Part shown: positions 1 to 8,189 of the stretch, one piece after another | Layout: each line of letters begins with the position of its first letter | Numbering within the stretch: the stretch's first letter is position 1 | Assembly (NCBI GenBank): GCA_021154285.1 | Contig: JAJKIV010000176.1 | Span: 1 to 38,984 of the forward strand | Reading direction: 5' to 3' | Source of the DNA: Gemmatimonas sp. | GTDB taxonomy: Bacteria; Gemmatimonadota; Gemmatimonadetes; Gemmatimonadales; Gemmatimonadaceae | Length of the DNA stretch: 38,984 nucleotides | Translations under genes and position numbers: made by a program | Notes under the pieces: model-generated | What the model was told of the DNA's origin: nothing | The model's input: only the letters and a program-made list of their open reading frames with translations | Databases searched by the model: none

Positions 1-74
1 ACGACGATTCCCGACGCGACGATCAGAAGGATCGCCGCGCCGGACGCGAGCAGGACGGTTTGGTATTCCTCCAC
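1..74 (-). CDS. N-terminal start of a membrane protein, cut by the window edge
   Basis: Reading leftwards from a GTG at 74, the frame stays open to the edge and encodes MEEYQTVLLASGAAILLIVA and a few more residues. This is a short polar start followed by one strongly hydrophobic segment, as in a membrane-anchored protein. It runs in the same direction as the kinase cluster to its right and lies about 200 bases beyond the TPR gene, so it could be the last member of that cluster. The frame is also open upstream to about 125, and no clear ribosome binding site decides the start. Function cannot be told from 24 residues. Confidence 0.3.
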   Translation of the reverse strand, partial: MEEYQTVLLASGAAILLIVASGIV

Positions 75-281
75 CCGAATGCGGATAGTGGGAGACGACG
101 CGAAAGCCTGCTGCCCGGCCCTAAGTCAGCTCGCGAGCCTGCCGTGCGGAGACGTCACTCCTATCACACGTGTAGGCCCTGCGCATGGCAACGAATCAGC
201 GCCTCGAACCTGAAAGCTAGGGACGTCGAACCGGTGCGCCAGGTGTTTTGCACACCAAGGGACGTCCATCGCGACGGACGG

Positions 282-1439
282 TCAGGTTCCGGGCTGTGGC
301 AGGGCGATCCGACCCGTCCAACGTATCCCGAGCCCGCGACGCGTCGGGACCACGTCCGGTGAAAACAGCTCCAGCGATCCAACGCGAGCGGCTGGTCGCA
401 CCTCCGTTGTGACGACGGGGGCATGAGATCGGCGTGCATAACGAGCAGCCTCGAAGGCCGCCCCGATTGTGAGCGTTGCGAACGGCGCGATTCCGGCGGC
501 GTAGTACGGGTGCTTCGTCACCGTGATCGTATCCTTGTAGCTCTCTTCGGGAAATCCGGGCGGAAACGGGAACTCCCGCACCACATCTTCCTGCGTCGAG
601 TGAAGCGCGAGCGCCAGCGACGTTCCAGCAATCGCGGCGACGCCCACGCCAATCCACGGCCGCGACGTGTACACCTGCCCGAGTCCCGGCACGAGAAACC
701 CCGTGAGCAGTGCCGTGCCCGCGCTCCAGGTGGGCTTGCGCAACGCATCGATCTGCGCGCGCACCTGCGCCTGGTCCTCTGCGGTAGGACGAATCGCCAG
801 ATACTGCTCCAGATTGCGTACGGCGTCGTCGCGTTGGTCGAGGGCTGCGAACGCGAGGCCGCGATCGTAGTAGGCTTCGGCCGCGCGCGGGAGCGTCTGG
901 ATCACGCGACCAAACGCGTCGGCGGCCTCGCGCCATCGACGCTGGTCCAGATGATCCACCCCCGCCTTGAACGCCGCCGCGGACGGGTCGGCGGCTGGAT
1001 TCGATCCCGCGGGCGTCGTGAGAGCCGTGATCCGCGCCCGCACGTCCGCGGCGTCGCCACTCTGCGGCGCCAGCGCGAGGAACCGACAATACTCACCGAT
1101 CGCGTTAGGCCGCTCGCCGAGATCCTCATACGCGCGGCCGAGCTGGTATGCGATGCGCTCGTCGCCGGGCGAAAGTTTGGCAGCGTCGACGAACGCGTCG
1201 CGTGCCTGTTTGCTGTCGCCGACGATCGCCGCCTCGTGCCCGAGCGCCATGAGCCGTCGCACGTCCGGCGAGTCGTTGCGCGATGCCGTAAGTCCGGGAG
1301 CCGGGACAGGGCACGGCAGCGTGCTCGCAGCGGACAGCGTTCGCTTCACTGGCAGCTGCTGTGCGTCGCCGCGTGTGCCAACGATCGCGAACAGGGCGAT
1401 TACTGCGGGCCAAGCGGAAGGACGACCGAACCGCGTCAT
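282..1439 (-). CDS. Secreted or membrane TPR protein with C-terminal hydrophobic segments
   Basis: About 385 residues. The N-terminus has a signal peptide or anchor (PAVIALFAIVGTRGDAQ, residues 11-27). Residues about 60-130 and 155-235 read as tetratricopeptide repeats (KQARDAFVDAAKLSPGDERI; WREAADAFGRVIQTLPRAAE). The last third holds two hydrophobic stretches, one beginning ALLTGFLVPGLGQVYTSRPW, a GLGQ-type pattern seen in small DUF5683-like membrane domains. TPRs bind proteins, so a scaffold at the cell envelope is likely; no enzymatic motif is visible. It follows the kinase gene directly: a TTG at 1463 overlaps the kinase stop, while the first ATG is at 1439. I chose the ATG, but translational coupling from the TTG is possible. 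Confidence 0.75.
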   Translation of the reverse strand: MTRFGRPSAWPAVIALFAIVGTRGDAQQLPVKRTLSAASTLPCPVPAPGLTASRNDSPDVRRLMALGHEAAIVGDSKQARDAFVDAAKLSPGDERIAYQLGRAYEDLGERPNAIGEYCRFLALAPQSGDAADVRARITALTTPAGSNPAADPSAAAFKAGVDHLDQRRWREAADAFGRVIQTLPRAAEAYYDRGLAFAALDQRDDAVRNLEQYLAIRPTAEDQAQVRAQIDALRKPTWSAGTALLTGFLVPGLGQVYTSRPWIGVGVAAIAGTSLALALHSTQEDVVREFPFPPGFPEESYKDTITVTKHPYYAAGIAPFATLTIGAAFEAARYARRSHAPVVTTEVRPAARVGSLELFSPDVVPTRRGLGIRWTGRIALPQPGT

Positions 1440-1459
1440 TCGTCTGTGTTGCCTATGAG

Positions 1460-4192
1460 TCAACGGGGCGGAGCGGCAACGCGGGCCGGGCGCGACCTGT
1501 GGTTTCTGGAGCCGTCACCCAACTGTCCCTCGACGTTGTAGCCCCAACAATAGGTTTCGCCAGCGGCGGTAGCGGCGCAGGTGTGGGAACCCGTCGCCTG
1601 GACGGTCGCGACGGCCGGTATCCCCACGACGTAGACCGGCACGACCCGATCGATCGTCGTCCCGTCGCCTAACTGTCCAAAGGTGTTTCTCCCCCAGCAA
1701 AAGACCTGCCCGGACGTCGTCTTCGCGCAACTGTGTACCGCGCCGGCGGTCACGGTCGTGAAGGTGCCACCGACGTACACGCGGGTTGGCTGCGTTCTAT
1801 CGCCCTGGCCGGTGGCGAGCTGACCGTAGTTGTTGCGCCCCCAGCAATAGAGCTCTCCGCCAGTCGACACGGCACACGTGTGCTGGTTACCTGCCGCGAC
1901 CGAGATGAACCGCGTGCCTTCGCCCACGCGCCTGGGCGTACGCCGATCGTCGCGTGTACCGTCGCCGATCTGGCCGCCGCTGTTCGAGCCCCAGCAATAC
2001 AGGTCGCCCCCGAGGGTGATCGCACATGTGTGATTCCAGCCGACCGCCAGCGCGCCGAAGCGAAGGTCGCCGACGACTGCCGTCGCCCGTGGACTCGTTA
2101 GGCCGGCACCGGTGCCCAGCTGCCCGAGGGTATTAGACCCCCAACAGAAGATTTGTCCGCTCCGCGCGAGGGCGCAGGAGTGGCTGAATCCGGCGCGCAC
2201 GGACTTGAACGGCTCCGGCGCGGCGACGCGGACCGGAGTGTCACGCTCCAGCGTCGTGGCGTCGCCGAGCTGGCCACGGTCGTTGTTGCCCCAGCAATAC
2301 GCGTCGCCGTCTCGTGAGACGGCGCATGTGTGCGACGCGCCGGCGCTGAGCTGCGAAAAGCTCAGGTCTCCTGCGACCAACGTGGGGTCGGTGTGGTCGT
2401 CCCGCGTCCCATCACCGAGCTGCCCCTGATCGTTCGCGCCCCAGCAGTAGGCCGAGCCGTTGGTCTCGAGCGCACAGGAGTGTCGTCCGCCAGCGGCGAC
2501 GGTCGCGTGTTCGGCTGGGAACGCGACTGAAGCGGCCGAGGCGGTTGGCGCTGTTTTCGGTCCGCTGTCGCCCGCGCTCGGTGGGAGCGCCCCAGGCTTC
2601 GCAGCGACCGATGCAGGCACCGCGAGGACGGCAGGCGACGGCAACTGGGCCTTATCGGGCGCGGCGCGACTCACCTCACCTGAGCTGGCGGCCGAACGCT
2701 GGGGCAACCGCTCGGCGGACTTGGGAGGTACGGCAGCGCTCTCGCGAGACGCGGTGGCCTTGGATGGCTGCATCGCGCTGTCCAGCGACTGCACCGAATC
2801 CGTCCCGGCGACGTTGGATGTGGTGTCTCGGCTTGCGAGGGCCGGCGGCACTGCCGCGTTAGGCGCCGATGTGTCCTGAACCGTCGAGGCGGCTGACGTG
2901 TCCGGCACTGCCGGCTGGCGGGCCACCGGCACTTCGACTCCGCCGTTGTCGGCAAATGTGGTTGGCACGGCGGCATCGCTCGGCGGGTTCGCCCGACCGC
3001 GCATGATCCGGAGCCCTCCAACAATGGCTGCCGCAACGAGTGCGGCGACGACGAACAGGCCCAGTACGGACCGGCGCGGCCGCTCTTCCGGTGCGGCCGC
3101 GATAGCCTCGTCAAACACCGACGACGAGAGCGGGGCCGGCATGTCTTCCGGATCCGCTGGCTTTCGCACGACGCGGGGCGGCGGCGGAGCAACCGGCGAA
3201 ACGGCCGGAGTCGACCCATCACGACGAAACCGCATCGTCTCCAGTGCTGCGGAGAGGATCGAATCGCCGCGCTCGCGGGCCGCGCTGTACACCAGCGTAC
3301 GCCGTCGCTTGCGCCTTTCCGAATGCCAGCGCGCCCAACCGCCCTCAGGGACGATCGTCGATGCCTGTTCGAGCATCTCGCCCGCGTTGGACCAGCGATC
3401 CGCAGCGTTCTTCCGTGTCGCGCCTTCCACGAGGTAGATGAGGCGATCGGGTGTGTCGCTCCGCAACTCGTCGATCGGCGGAAGTTCTTCGTGCTTTTGT
3501 TTGTAGATGACGCTGTACAGGCCTTCCCAATCCCACGGGCGCTGCCCCGTGAGCATTTCCCATCCGACCAGTCCGAGGCTGTACAAGTCGCTACGCCCGT
3601 CGAGATCCGTCCCGTCGATCTGCTCCGGGGACATGTACGACGGAGTCCCGATTGCCGTCCCGGTCGCGGTCAGTTGAGAATCCGGCTCCAGCGACCTCGC
3701 GACGCCGAAGTCGGATAACATGGCCTGGCCCGTCGTTTCGTCGATGAAGATGTTCTCGGGCTTGACGTCGCGATGGACAAACCCGCGCTCGTGGGCGTGC
3801 GAGAGCGCGGAGGCGATGTCTCGAAGCACGCGGTCCGTGCGCTCGAAGGTGCATGGGCCGCGATCGTTGAGGATCTCGCGAAGCGTGCGCCCAGGCACCA
3901 GCTGCATAACGAGCGCGAGGCTACCGTCACGGATTCGCCGGACCGCATACAGCGTGACGATGTTCGGGTGCTGCAGCTGCGCGACCGTCCGCGCTTCACG
4001 CGCGAGACGAGCTACGGTCTCGTCATCATCGGCGTACTTCGGGCGGATGACCTTGATCGCGACCTCGCGCCCGAGCTCACGGTCGCGCGCGCGATACACG
4101 ACCGCGGTGGCACCGCGGCCAAGCTCGCCGAGTATCTCGTAGTCGGTCTCGAGATCGGTTGTCGCGACGTTCGCTCCGGTATCGCCAAGCAT
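1460..4192 (-). CDS. Transmembrane Ser/Thr protein kinase with seven RCC1 propeller repeats
   Basis: 910 residues. Residues 18-280 are a complete Hanks-type kinase: glycine loop GRGATAVVY (25-33), lysine K47 (AIKVIRP), catalytic HRDVKPEN (140-147), DFG (161-163) and SPE (188-190); it is an RD kinase and should be active. After a charged linker comes one membrane segment (about 375-395, LGLFVVAALVAAAIVGGL), then a low-complexity Pro/Ala/Ser/Thr stretch (400-555). Residues about 560-910 hold seven RCC1-type repeats, each with an HxCA...CWGxNxxGQLG core, enough for one seven-bladed propeller. By the usual PknB topology the propeller lies outside the membrane, as a sensor or binding head. The FHA gene lies 69 bases upstream and the TPR gene overlaps its end. 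The substrate is unknown. Confidence 0.92.
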   Translation of the reverse strand: MLGDTGANVATTDLETDYEILGELGRGATAVVYRARDRELGREVAIKVIRPKYADDDETVARLAREARTVAQLQHPNIVTLYAVRRIRDGSLALVMQLVPGRTLREILNDRGPCTFERTDRVLRDIASALSHAHERGFVHRDVKPENIFIDETTGQAMLSDFGVARSLEPDSQLTATGTAIGTPSYMSPEQIDGTDLDGRSDLYSLGLVGWEMLTGQRPWDWEGLYSVIYKQKHEELPPIDELRSDTPDRLIYLVEGATRKNAADRWSNAGEMLEQASTIVPEGGWARWHSERRKRRRTLVYSAARERGDSILSAALETMRFRRDGSTPAVSPVAPPPPRVVRKPADPEDMPAPLSSSVFDEAIAAAPEERPRRSVLGLFVVAALVAAAIVGGLRIMRGRANPPSDAAVPTTFADNGGVEVPVARQPAVPDTSAASTVQDTSAPNAAVPPALASRDTTSNVAGTDSVQSLDSAMQPSKATASRESAAVPPKSAERLPQRSAASSGEVSRAAPDKAQLPSPAVLAVPASVAAKPGALPPSAGDSGPKTAPTASAASVAFPAEHATVAAGGRHSCALETNGSAYCWGANDQGQLGDGTRDDHTDPTLVAGDLSFSQLSAGASHTCAVSRDGDAYCWGNNDRGQLGDATTLERDTPVRVAAPEPFKSVRAGFSHSCALARSGQIFCWGSNTLGQLGTGAGLTSPRATAVVGDLRFGALAVGWNHTCAITLGGDLYCWGSNSGGQIGDGTRDDRRTPRRVGEGTRFISVAAGNQHTCAVSTGGELYCWGRNNYGQLATGQGDRTQPTRVYVGGTFTTVTAGAVHSCAKTTSGQVFCWGRNTFGQLGDGTTIDRVVPVYVVGIPAVATVQATGSHTCAATAAGETYCWGYNVEGQLGDGSRNHRSRPARVAAPPR

Positions 4193-4261
4193 CAGCCAGC
4201 TCGAAATCTCAACACCATTGGAACCCCATCCAATCCATGTGCAACGGCGCCATGCAGAAGA

Positions 4262-5074
4262 CTAGCGTTCGCGAAATACGAAGGCGACCTCACCCATCTC
4301 GATGCGGTCGCCTTCCGATAGCATGGCTGACGCCGAGGCGCCGCCGTTCGCATCGAGCGATCGACCGTTGATAACGACAGGGTTGGTCGACGAGAGATTT
4401 TCCAGGCGCCACCGCGCTTGCGCGGAGCTCCCGTCGCGCAAACCGGTGCCTGGTTGATCGAGCACCATGCGTGCGTGGGATCTGCTCACGGTTGGCTCAC
4501 GAAGTTGAACGTGACGATAGGGTGGACCGTCGGCGCGGCCAAACGTTATGCAGGTGCCGTCCGGGCCGCCGGTGCGAACGAATCGAATCTCCTGGCCGGC
4601 ATCCCGCCCTGCGGCGATTTCCAGGCGACCGGGAAGGAACTGCAGCGTGCCGTCCGCCGGGCGCCAGAAGCGGATCGACGCACCCTCGACTGCTTCGCCC
4701 ATCTCGTCATCGATCGAGAGGGGTTCCTCGCCGCGTTGCGGTCGCGCCACCGTAGATACGGCTCCGTCGCGTGTGCGGACGGTCGCGCCAGCGGGCGCGA
4801 ATCGGCCGTCGCGATCGACGGCGCCTGATCTCAGTGGCGTTTCAGGAAGCTCGAACGGCGTCGTCGGAATACCCATGCGAGCCGCCGCGGTGCTTGGCCG
4901 CGGTAGTCCGGGGATCTGCGAGGCCGGAATCGTGAAGAGCGGAATCTCCTCGCGGTTCCGCAGCGCCGCGACTCGTCGTCTGCGCGCGACTACCCACCTG
5001 ACAAGTATGGCTATCGTAAGCAGCGCCAGGATGACGATTGTGATCACGACGCTGCCTCCAAATCGGTCCACCAT
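4262..5074 (-). CDS. Membrane-anchored FHA-domain protein
   Basis: 270 residues. Residues 8-29 (SVVITIVILALLTIAILVRW) form a single N-terminal membrane segment followed by a basic stop (ARRRRV), placing the rest in the cytoplasm. A variable linker runs to about 135. Residues about 160-268 are a forkhead-associated domain with the diagnostic GR (179-180), SRSHA (197-201) and the N-rich strand ending NGRSL (236-240). FHA domains bind phosphothreonine peptides. The kinase gene starts 69 bases downstream on the same strand, so this is most likely a phospho-reader or substrate of that kinase. The start ATG at 5074 gives the natural anchor; an upstream extension is not needed. Confidence 0.88.
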   Translation of the reverse strand: MVDRFGGSVVITIVILALLTIAILVRWVVARRRRVAALRNREEIPLFTIPASQIPGLPRPSTAAARMGIPTTPFELPETPLRSGAVDRDGRFAPAGATVRTRDGAVSTVARPQRGEEPLSIDDEMGEAVEGASIRFWRPADGTLQFLPGRLEIAAGRDAGQEIRFVRTGGPDGTCITFGRADGPPYRHVQLREPTVSRSHARMVLDQPGTGLRDGSSAQARWRLENLSSTNPVVINGRSLDANGGASASAMLSEGDRIEMGEVAFVFRER

Positions 5075-5267
5075 GAAATACCGTGCTCTCGAGACGTGTA
5101 TGACCTAACCGCAAAATCTGTCGCGAGCGCGCCTAAATCGGGGGCCGACGTACGCTCTGCGGTCCGCGGAGTGATGATCGGTCGCGGGCGCCAACTGGAT
5201 TACCACCAGGCGGGCAATTTCTGTTCCCTGTATGGTTGGGCTCAGTTGACTACCAACGTCCCATCGG

Positions 5268-5296
5268 TTGACTTAACTCCCACGCACGGATAGCTT
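5268..5296 (+). promoter_or_regulatory. Sigma-70-like promoter of the tRNA-Ile gene
   Basis: TTGACT at 5268-5273, a 17-base spacer and TAGCTT at 5291-5296 make a good -35/-10 pair. A start about seven bases on would lie just before the tRNA at 5312. The TTGACTTAAC word at the -35 is repeated exactly in the promoter proposed for the SusC gene at 32178. Confidence 0.5.
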
Positions 5297-5311
5297 TCGG
5301 CCCTCTTCAGG

Positions 5312-5385
<74 letters not shown>

Positions 5386-5419
5386 CTGTCCACAAGACGA
5401 ACCTAGTCCGATCGACTCG

Positions 5420-5452
5420 TGGCGCCACGTGAGCGAAGCTTGCGTGGCGCTA
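5420..5452 (+). terminator. Strong 33-base hairpin behind tRNA-Ile
   Basis: Bases 5420-5434 pair with 5438-5452 around a GAA loop: 15 pairs in a row, three of them G-U if transcribed on the plus strand. It begins 35 bases after the tRNA end. No run of T follows, so it is not a classical intrinsic terminator; it may stop or protect the tRNA transcript's 3' end. Stem seen in the sequence; function inferred. Confidence 0.45.
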
Positions 5453-5949
5453 CGTGCATCCTGCTGACGCAGTACACGGACCGCCCGGGCGAAAACCGGC
5501 CGCGTTCACCCGGCTCGTCAGCTCGACGAGTCCAGCGGCCCGTGATAGCGCTCGACGAACGGCGGGCAGCCGTTCGACCGCACTCGCCAATGTATGGCTG
5601 TGTCGGCTTAATCAGCCAGTCCCGCATTGTCCCCGTGGCTGCTGCTGGGTAGGGCATGTCGTCCGTTTTGGGATGTAGCCATCCCGGACCGATTGGCCGC
5701 GGTAGAAAAATTGGTACGGGCACCTCGTGGATGGCGCATGACGGGTGGCCGGTCGCGGCGCTGATATGCTCTCGACTCCAAGCGCGCGACGTTCAGCACG
5801 TTCAACGAGAACCGCCAGATGGGCGAGCTCGAGCGGTTCCTTACGCCTCTGAATGCGTTGGCGTTCAAGCTCGTTGTGCGGCGTGAGCTTGGTCACGAGT
5901 CCAACGCCGGAGATGAGCGCTGAGGTCCTGGCGTTCGACTGCGGAGGCT
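5453..5949. other. Gene-poor stretch between tRNA-Ile and the matrixin gene
   Basis: About 500 bases without a convincing intact gene. The open frames here have mixed codon use, overlap one another on both strands and resemble no family I know. The only stretch with coding character is the short fragment at 5765-5923, described separately. No repeat of the tRNA 3' end was found that would mark an integrated element. Confidence 0.5.
5765..5923 (+). pseudogene. Possible remnant of a coding sequence
   Basis: One plus-strand frame reads 52 codons to a TGA at 5921, with TFSTFNENRQMGELERFLTP in the middle and AFKLVVRRELGHE near the end. The first half has almost only G or C in third positions, like real genes here, while the second half is mixed. 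A TGA lies directly before it in frame, and no start with a ribosome binding site is seen. It may be the tail of a decayed gene. I do not recognise the family, and chance is a real alternative. Confidence 0.25.
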
Positions 5950-6564
5950 TTAGTCCGCGGCGCGTCCGGACCGCGAGTCGTACAGCTCGCGCAGTGCGTT
6001 GCGATCGCCGGCTGAGATGTCGGTGACCCACACCTGCGGGTACATGATGGAATCCCGGTGGCTCACATGCTCGAGTCCAAGCAGGTGTCCGATCTCATGG
6101 AGGGCGGCGCCGCGCTGCATCTCGGCTGTCAGGACCCGGCCGCGGCTATCGTGAAGCGCCAAGGTGATGCGCGCGGTCGTGATCTCGAACCCAACGTCCT
6201 CGCGCCAGGTCTTGCCGATGCAGTTCCCGGGAAGCCCGTCGACCCACTCCACGACGACGTCGGCATCCGACGCCGATGCCACGCGGGTGAAGCGAACTGG
6301 TACGCCCTCGGTCGACCAGTGCCGGAAACCTGACCATACCGCGTCAACCAGGTCGGGTTGCCATCCGGAAACGGAGCGACCGGGCTGGATGTAAACCCGC
6401 ACCGGCCGCGTAACGCGGCGATCCCACCGCGCGCGCGCGGGCCGGGCGACGGTCGTCATGTCAGCGGCAGCGGCGACCGGAACTATCGCGCGCGGCGTGG
6501 CGCTGGCGCCGATGAGGGTGACGCCAAGATACAGTGGAACCAGCAGCGAAACCGGGCGGGTCAT
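5950..6564 (-). CDS. Secreted matrixin-like (M10A) zinc metalloprotease
   Basis: 204 residues. The N-terminus (PVSLLVPLYLGVTLIGASAT) is a signal peptide, so the product acts in the periplasm or outside. Residues 156-166 give HEIGHLLGLEH, the HExxHxxGxxH zinc site of metzincins with catalytic E157 and zinc ligands H156, H160 and H166; SIMYP (172-176) supplies the Met-turn (M174). The catalytic domain spans about residues 55-196, typical of bacterial matrixins, and there is no obvious cysteine-switch pro-segment. The gene starts three bases after the stop of the frameshifted membrane-protein gene, which points to coupled translation. The substrate is unknown. Confidence 0.88.
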   Translation of the reverse strand: MTRPVSLLVPLYLGVTLIGASATPRAIVPVAAAADMTTVARPARARWDRRVTRPVRVYIQPGRSVSGWQPDLVDAVWSGFRHWSTEGVPVRFTRVASASDADVVVEWVDGLPGNCIGKTWREDVGFEITTARITLALHDSRGRVLTAEMQRGAALHEIGHLLGLEHVSHRDSIMYPQVWVTDISAGDRNALRELYDSRSGRAAD

Positions 6565-6567
6565 AGC

Positions 6568-6980
6568 CTACGACAGCGATTCAGAGACGTGGGTGAGACG
6601 ACGCGTCTCGCGTGGAGTGACCGGGAACGGTCGAGGCCGCGGGACTTGGACGTTAGGCATTGTGGAGCGCGCAGTGCTCGAGGTCTCGTACGACACGGTC
6701 ATCACGTAGGTGTCAACGAGGGCATGCGCGGTGTTCGCGATGGCTGCCGAGGCTCCTGCCGAGCTTTCACCTGGGCTGCTCGCTTGGGGCGACGGCCGGG
6801 AAGAAGGCCAACAAGCGCATCGAGCGACGCGGCGACCGCCGCCCATGTGAGCAACAACACACCGCGCACGAGCGGCAACCGCGACTTGGGTAGCGCCGGG
6901 TACGGATGGGCGCCGGTAAAGCGGCGTCGGCGCCCAGTCACTGAGGGCGGTGTGGTCGCCCGGTTTCTTGGCTCGCTCAT
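6568..6980 (-). pseudogene. Small membrane protein, apparently frameshifted
   Basis: A frame starts at ATG 6980 behind a usable AGGA and encodes MSEPRNRATTPP..., then a membrane segment (LVRGVLLLTWAAVAASLDAL). After about residue 70 (near 6770) this frame loses coding character and ends at 6702. In the neighbouring frame, good coding character continues as SAAIANTAHALVDTYVMTV... with mostly G/C third positions, to a TAG at 6568, three bases before the matrixin ATG. That spacing suggests the second frame is the true end of one gene of about 135 codons with a single indel. It could be a sequencing error, a recent mutation or, less likely, programmed slippage. Function unknown. Confidence 0.45.
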
Positions 6981-7085
6981 TGATCCTGCTGGAGACAACG
7001 GGCGGCCCGCAGTTCGGTCGGTTCTTCAGGCGGGCCACCCGGTGGACGACCCGAGGGGAGGGAAGGGCACGCCTGGCCCCACGGT

Positions 7086-8102
7086 TCAGTCGTACGCGGC
7101 GGCGGCCAGCATGGCGCTCATCTCTCGCGCGTTCGTCGTGCCATAGTTGGCATAGCAGTTATTGAAGACGATGTGCGTCTCGTCGGCCCTCTCGGCCACG
7201 TCCAGCACGCGAGGCACCCAGCTCGCCAGCTCGTCTCTGTCGTACAGGTATCGATACTTGTCGGCGACGCTCACGCCACGCCTGTTCCACATGTCGTCGC
7301 GTCGGCCGTGAAAGCGCACGATTGCGAGGCTCGGTGCGGTGACGGCGGCGACAGGGGGAACACTGTTAGGCAATCCTTGTGGCTCGTCGACGATTACGTA
7401 CGGCAATGCGTGATCGGAGAGAAACTCGAGCGTGCGGTTGCGGCTGCGCGACTCGAACCACCCGCGGTTCCGAAACTCGATGGTGCACGGGATGCCAGCG
7501 AGTCGATCCCGCGCTTCGAGCAGCGCGTTGCGGGCCGCCGTCCCGGGCATGAACCACTGCGGGTACTGGAGCAATACCGACCCCAGCCTGCCGGTGTCGA
7601 CCAAAGGCTGGATGGCGTCGCGAAAGAGTGTCCACACTTCGTCGTAGATCTCGGGAGGCAGGTCACGCGGGTACACGCGCCGCTGCGTCGCGATCGACGC
7701 GGGCAGTGCTTCGCGCAGCGTGCGCGGAAGGCGCGCTACCTCGGTTGGGTGGCCGGTCATCAGCGCATAGGCCTTGATGTCGAAACGGAAACCGTCCGGC
7801 GTGCGAGCCACCCACAACTCCGAGTTTCGGCGGACCGGCAGCCCGTAGTACGACGAGTCGATCTCGACGAGCGGGAACCGACTCGCGTAGTACCGAAGGC
7901 GGTCCTCGGGTGTATCGACCCCGTCCGGGTAGAAGAGCCCAGCGGGCAACAGGGTCTTGTCGGTCCACCCGGCGGTTCCGATGCGGATGCGATGGCCGTT
8001 GGGAAGGGAGATGGACTCAGTGGGGGCGTCGACTATCGCCGCGGCTCGTTCGGTTGCCGATTGTGCGCCCGGATCGTGGTGAGCGGATCCCGAGGGGCTC
8101 AC
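7086..8102 (-). CDS. DUF72 (YecE-like) TIM-barrel protein
   Basis: 338 residues, with the conserved blocks of DUF72 in order: IRIGTAGWTD (about 40-49), FPLVEIDSSYYGLP (about 75-88), FRFDIKAYALMTGHP, VLLQYPQWF, CTIEFRNRGWF, LAIVRFHGRRD and FNNCYANYGTTNA near the end. The family folds as a TIM barrel related to sugar-phosphate or endonuclease-IV barrels, but its biochemical role is not settled, so no reaction is given. There is no signal peptide, so it is cytoplasmic. The start is GTG at 8102, preceded by a G-rich stretch that could bind the ribosome. It lies 105 bases upstream of the small membrane-protein gene on the same strand. Confidence 0.88.
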   Translation of the reverse strand: MSPSGSAHHDPGAQSATERAAAIVDAPTESISLPNGHRIRIGTAGWTDKTLLPAGLFYPDGVDTPEDRLRYYASRFPLVEIDSSYYGLPVRRNSELWVARTPDGFRFDIKAYALMTGHPTEVARLPRTLREALPASIATQRRVYPRDLPPEIYDEVWTLFRDAIQPLVDTGRLGSVLLQYPQWFMPGTAARNALLEARDRLAGIPCTIEFRNRGWFESRSRNRTLEFLSDHALPYVIVDEPQGLPNSVPPVAAVTAPSLAIVRFHGRRDDMWNRRGVSVADKYRYLYDRDELASWVPRVLDVAERADETHIVFNNCYANYGTTNAREMSAMLAAAAYD

Positions 8103-8189
8103 GCCGACCCCCGCCGGAATTCGATGAAACCGCCGCGGTGGGCGGTGCCGTAGGGTGACGCATCCACCATCCTGACACGAGGTAAGCCG

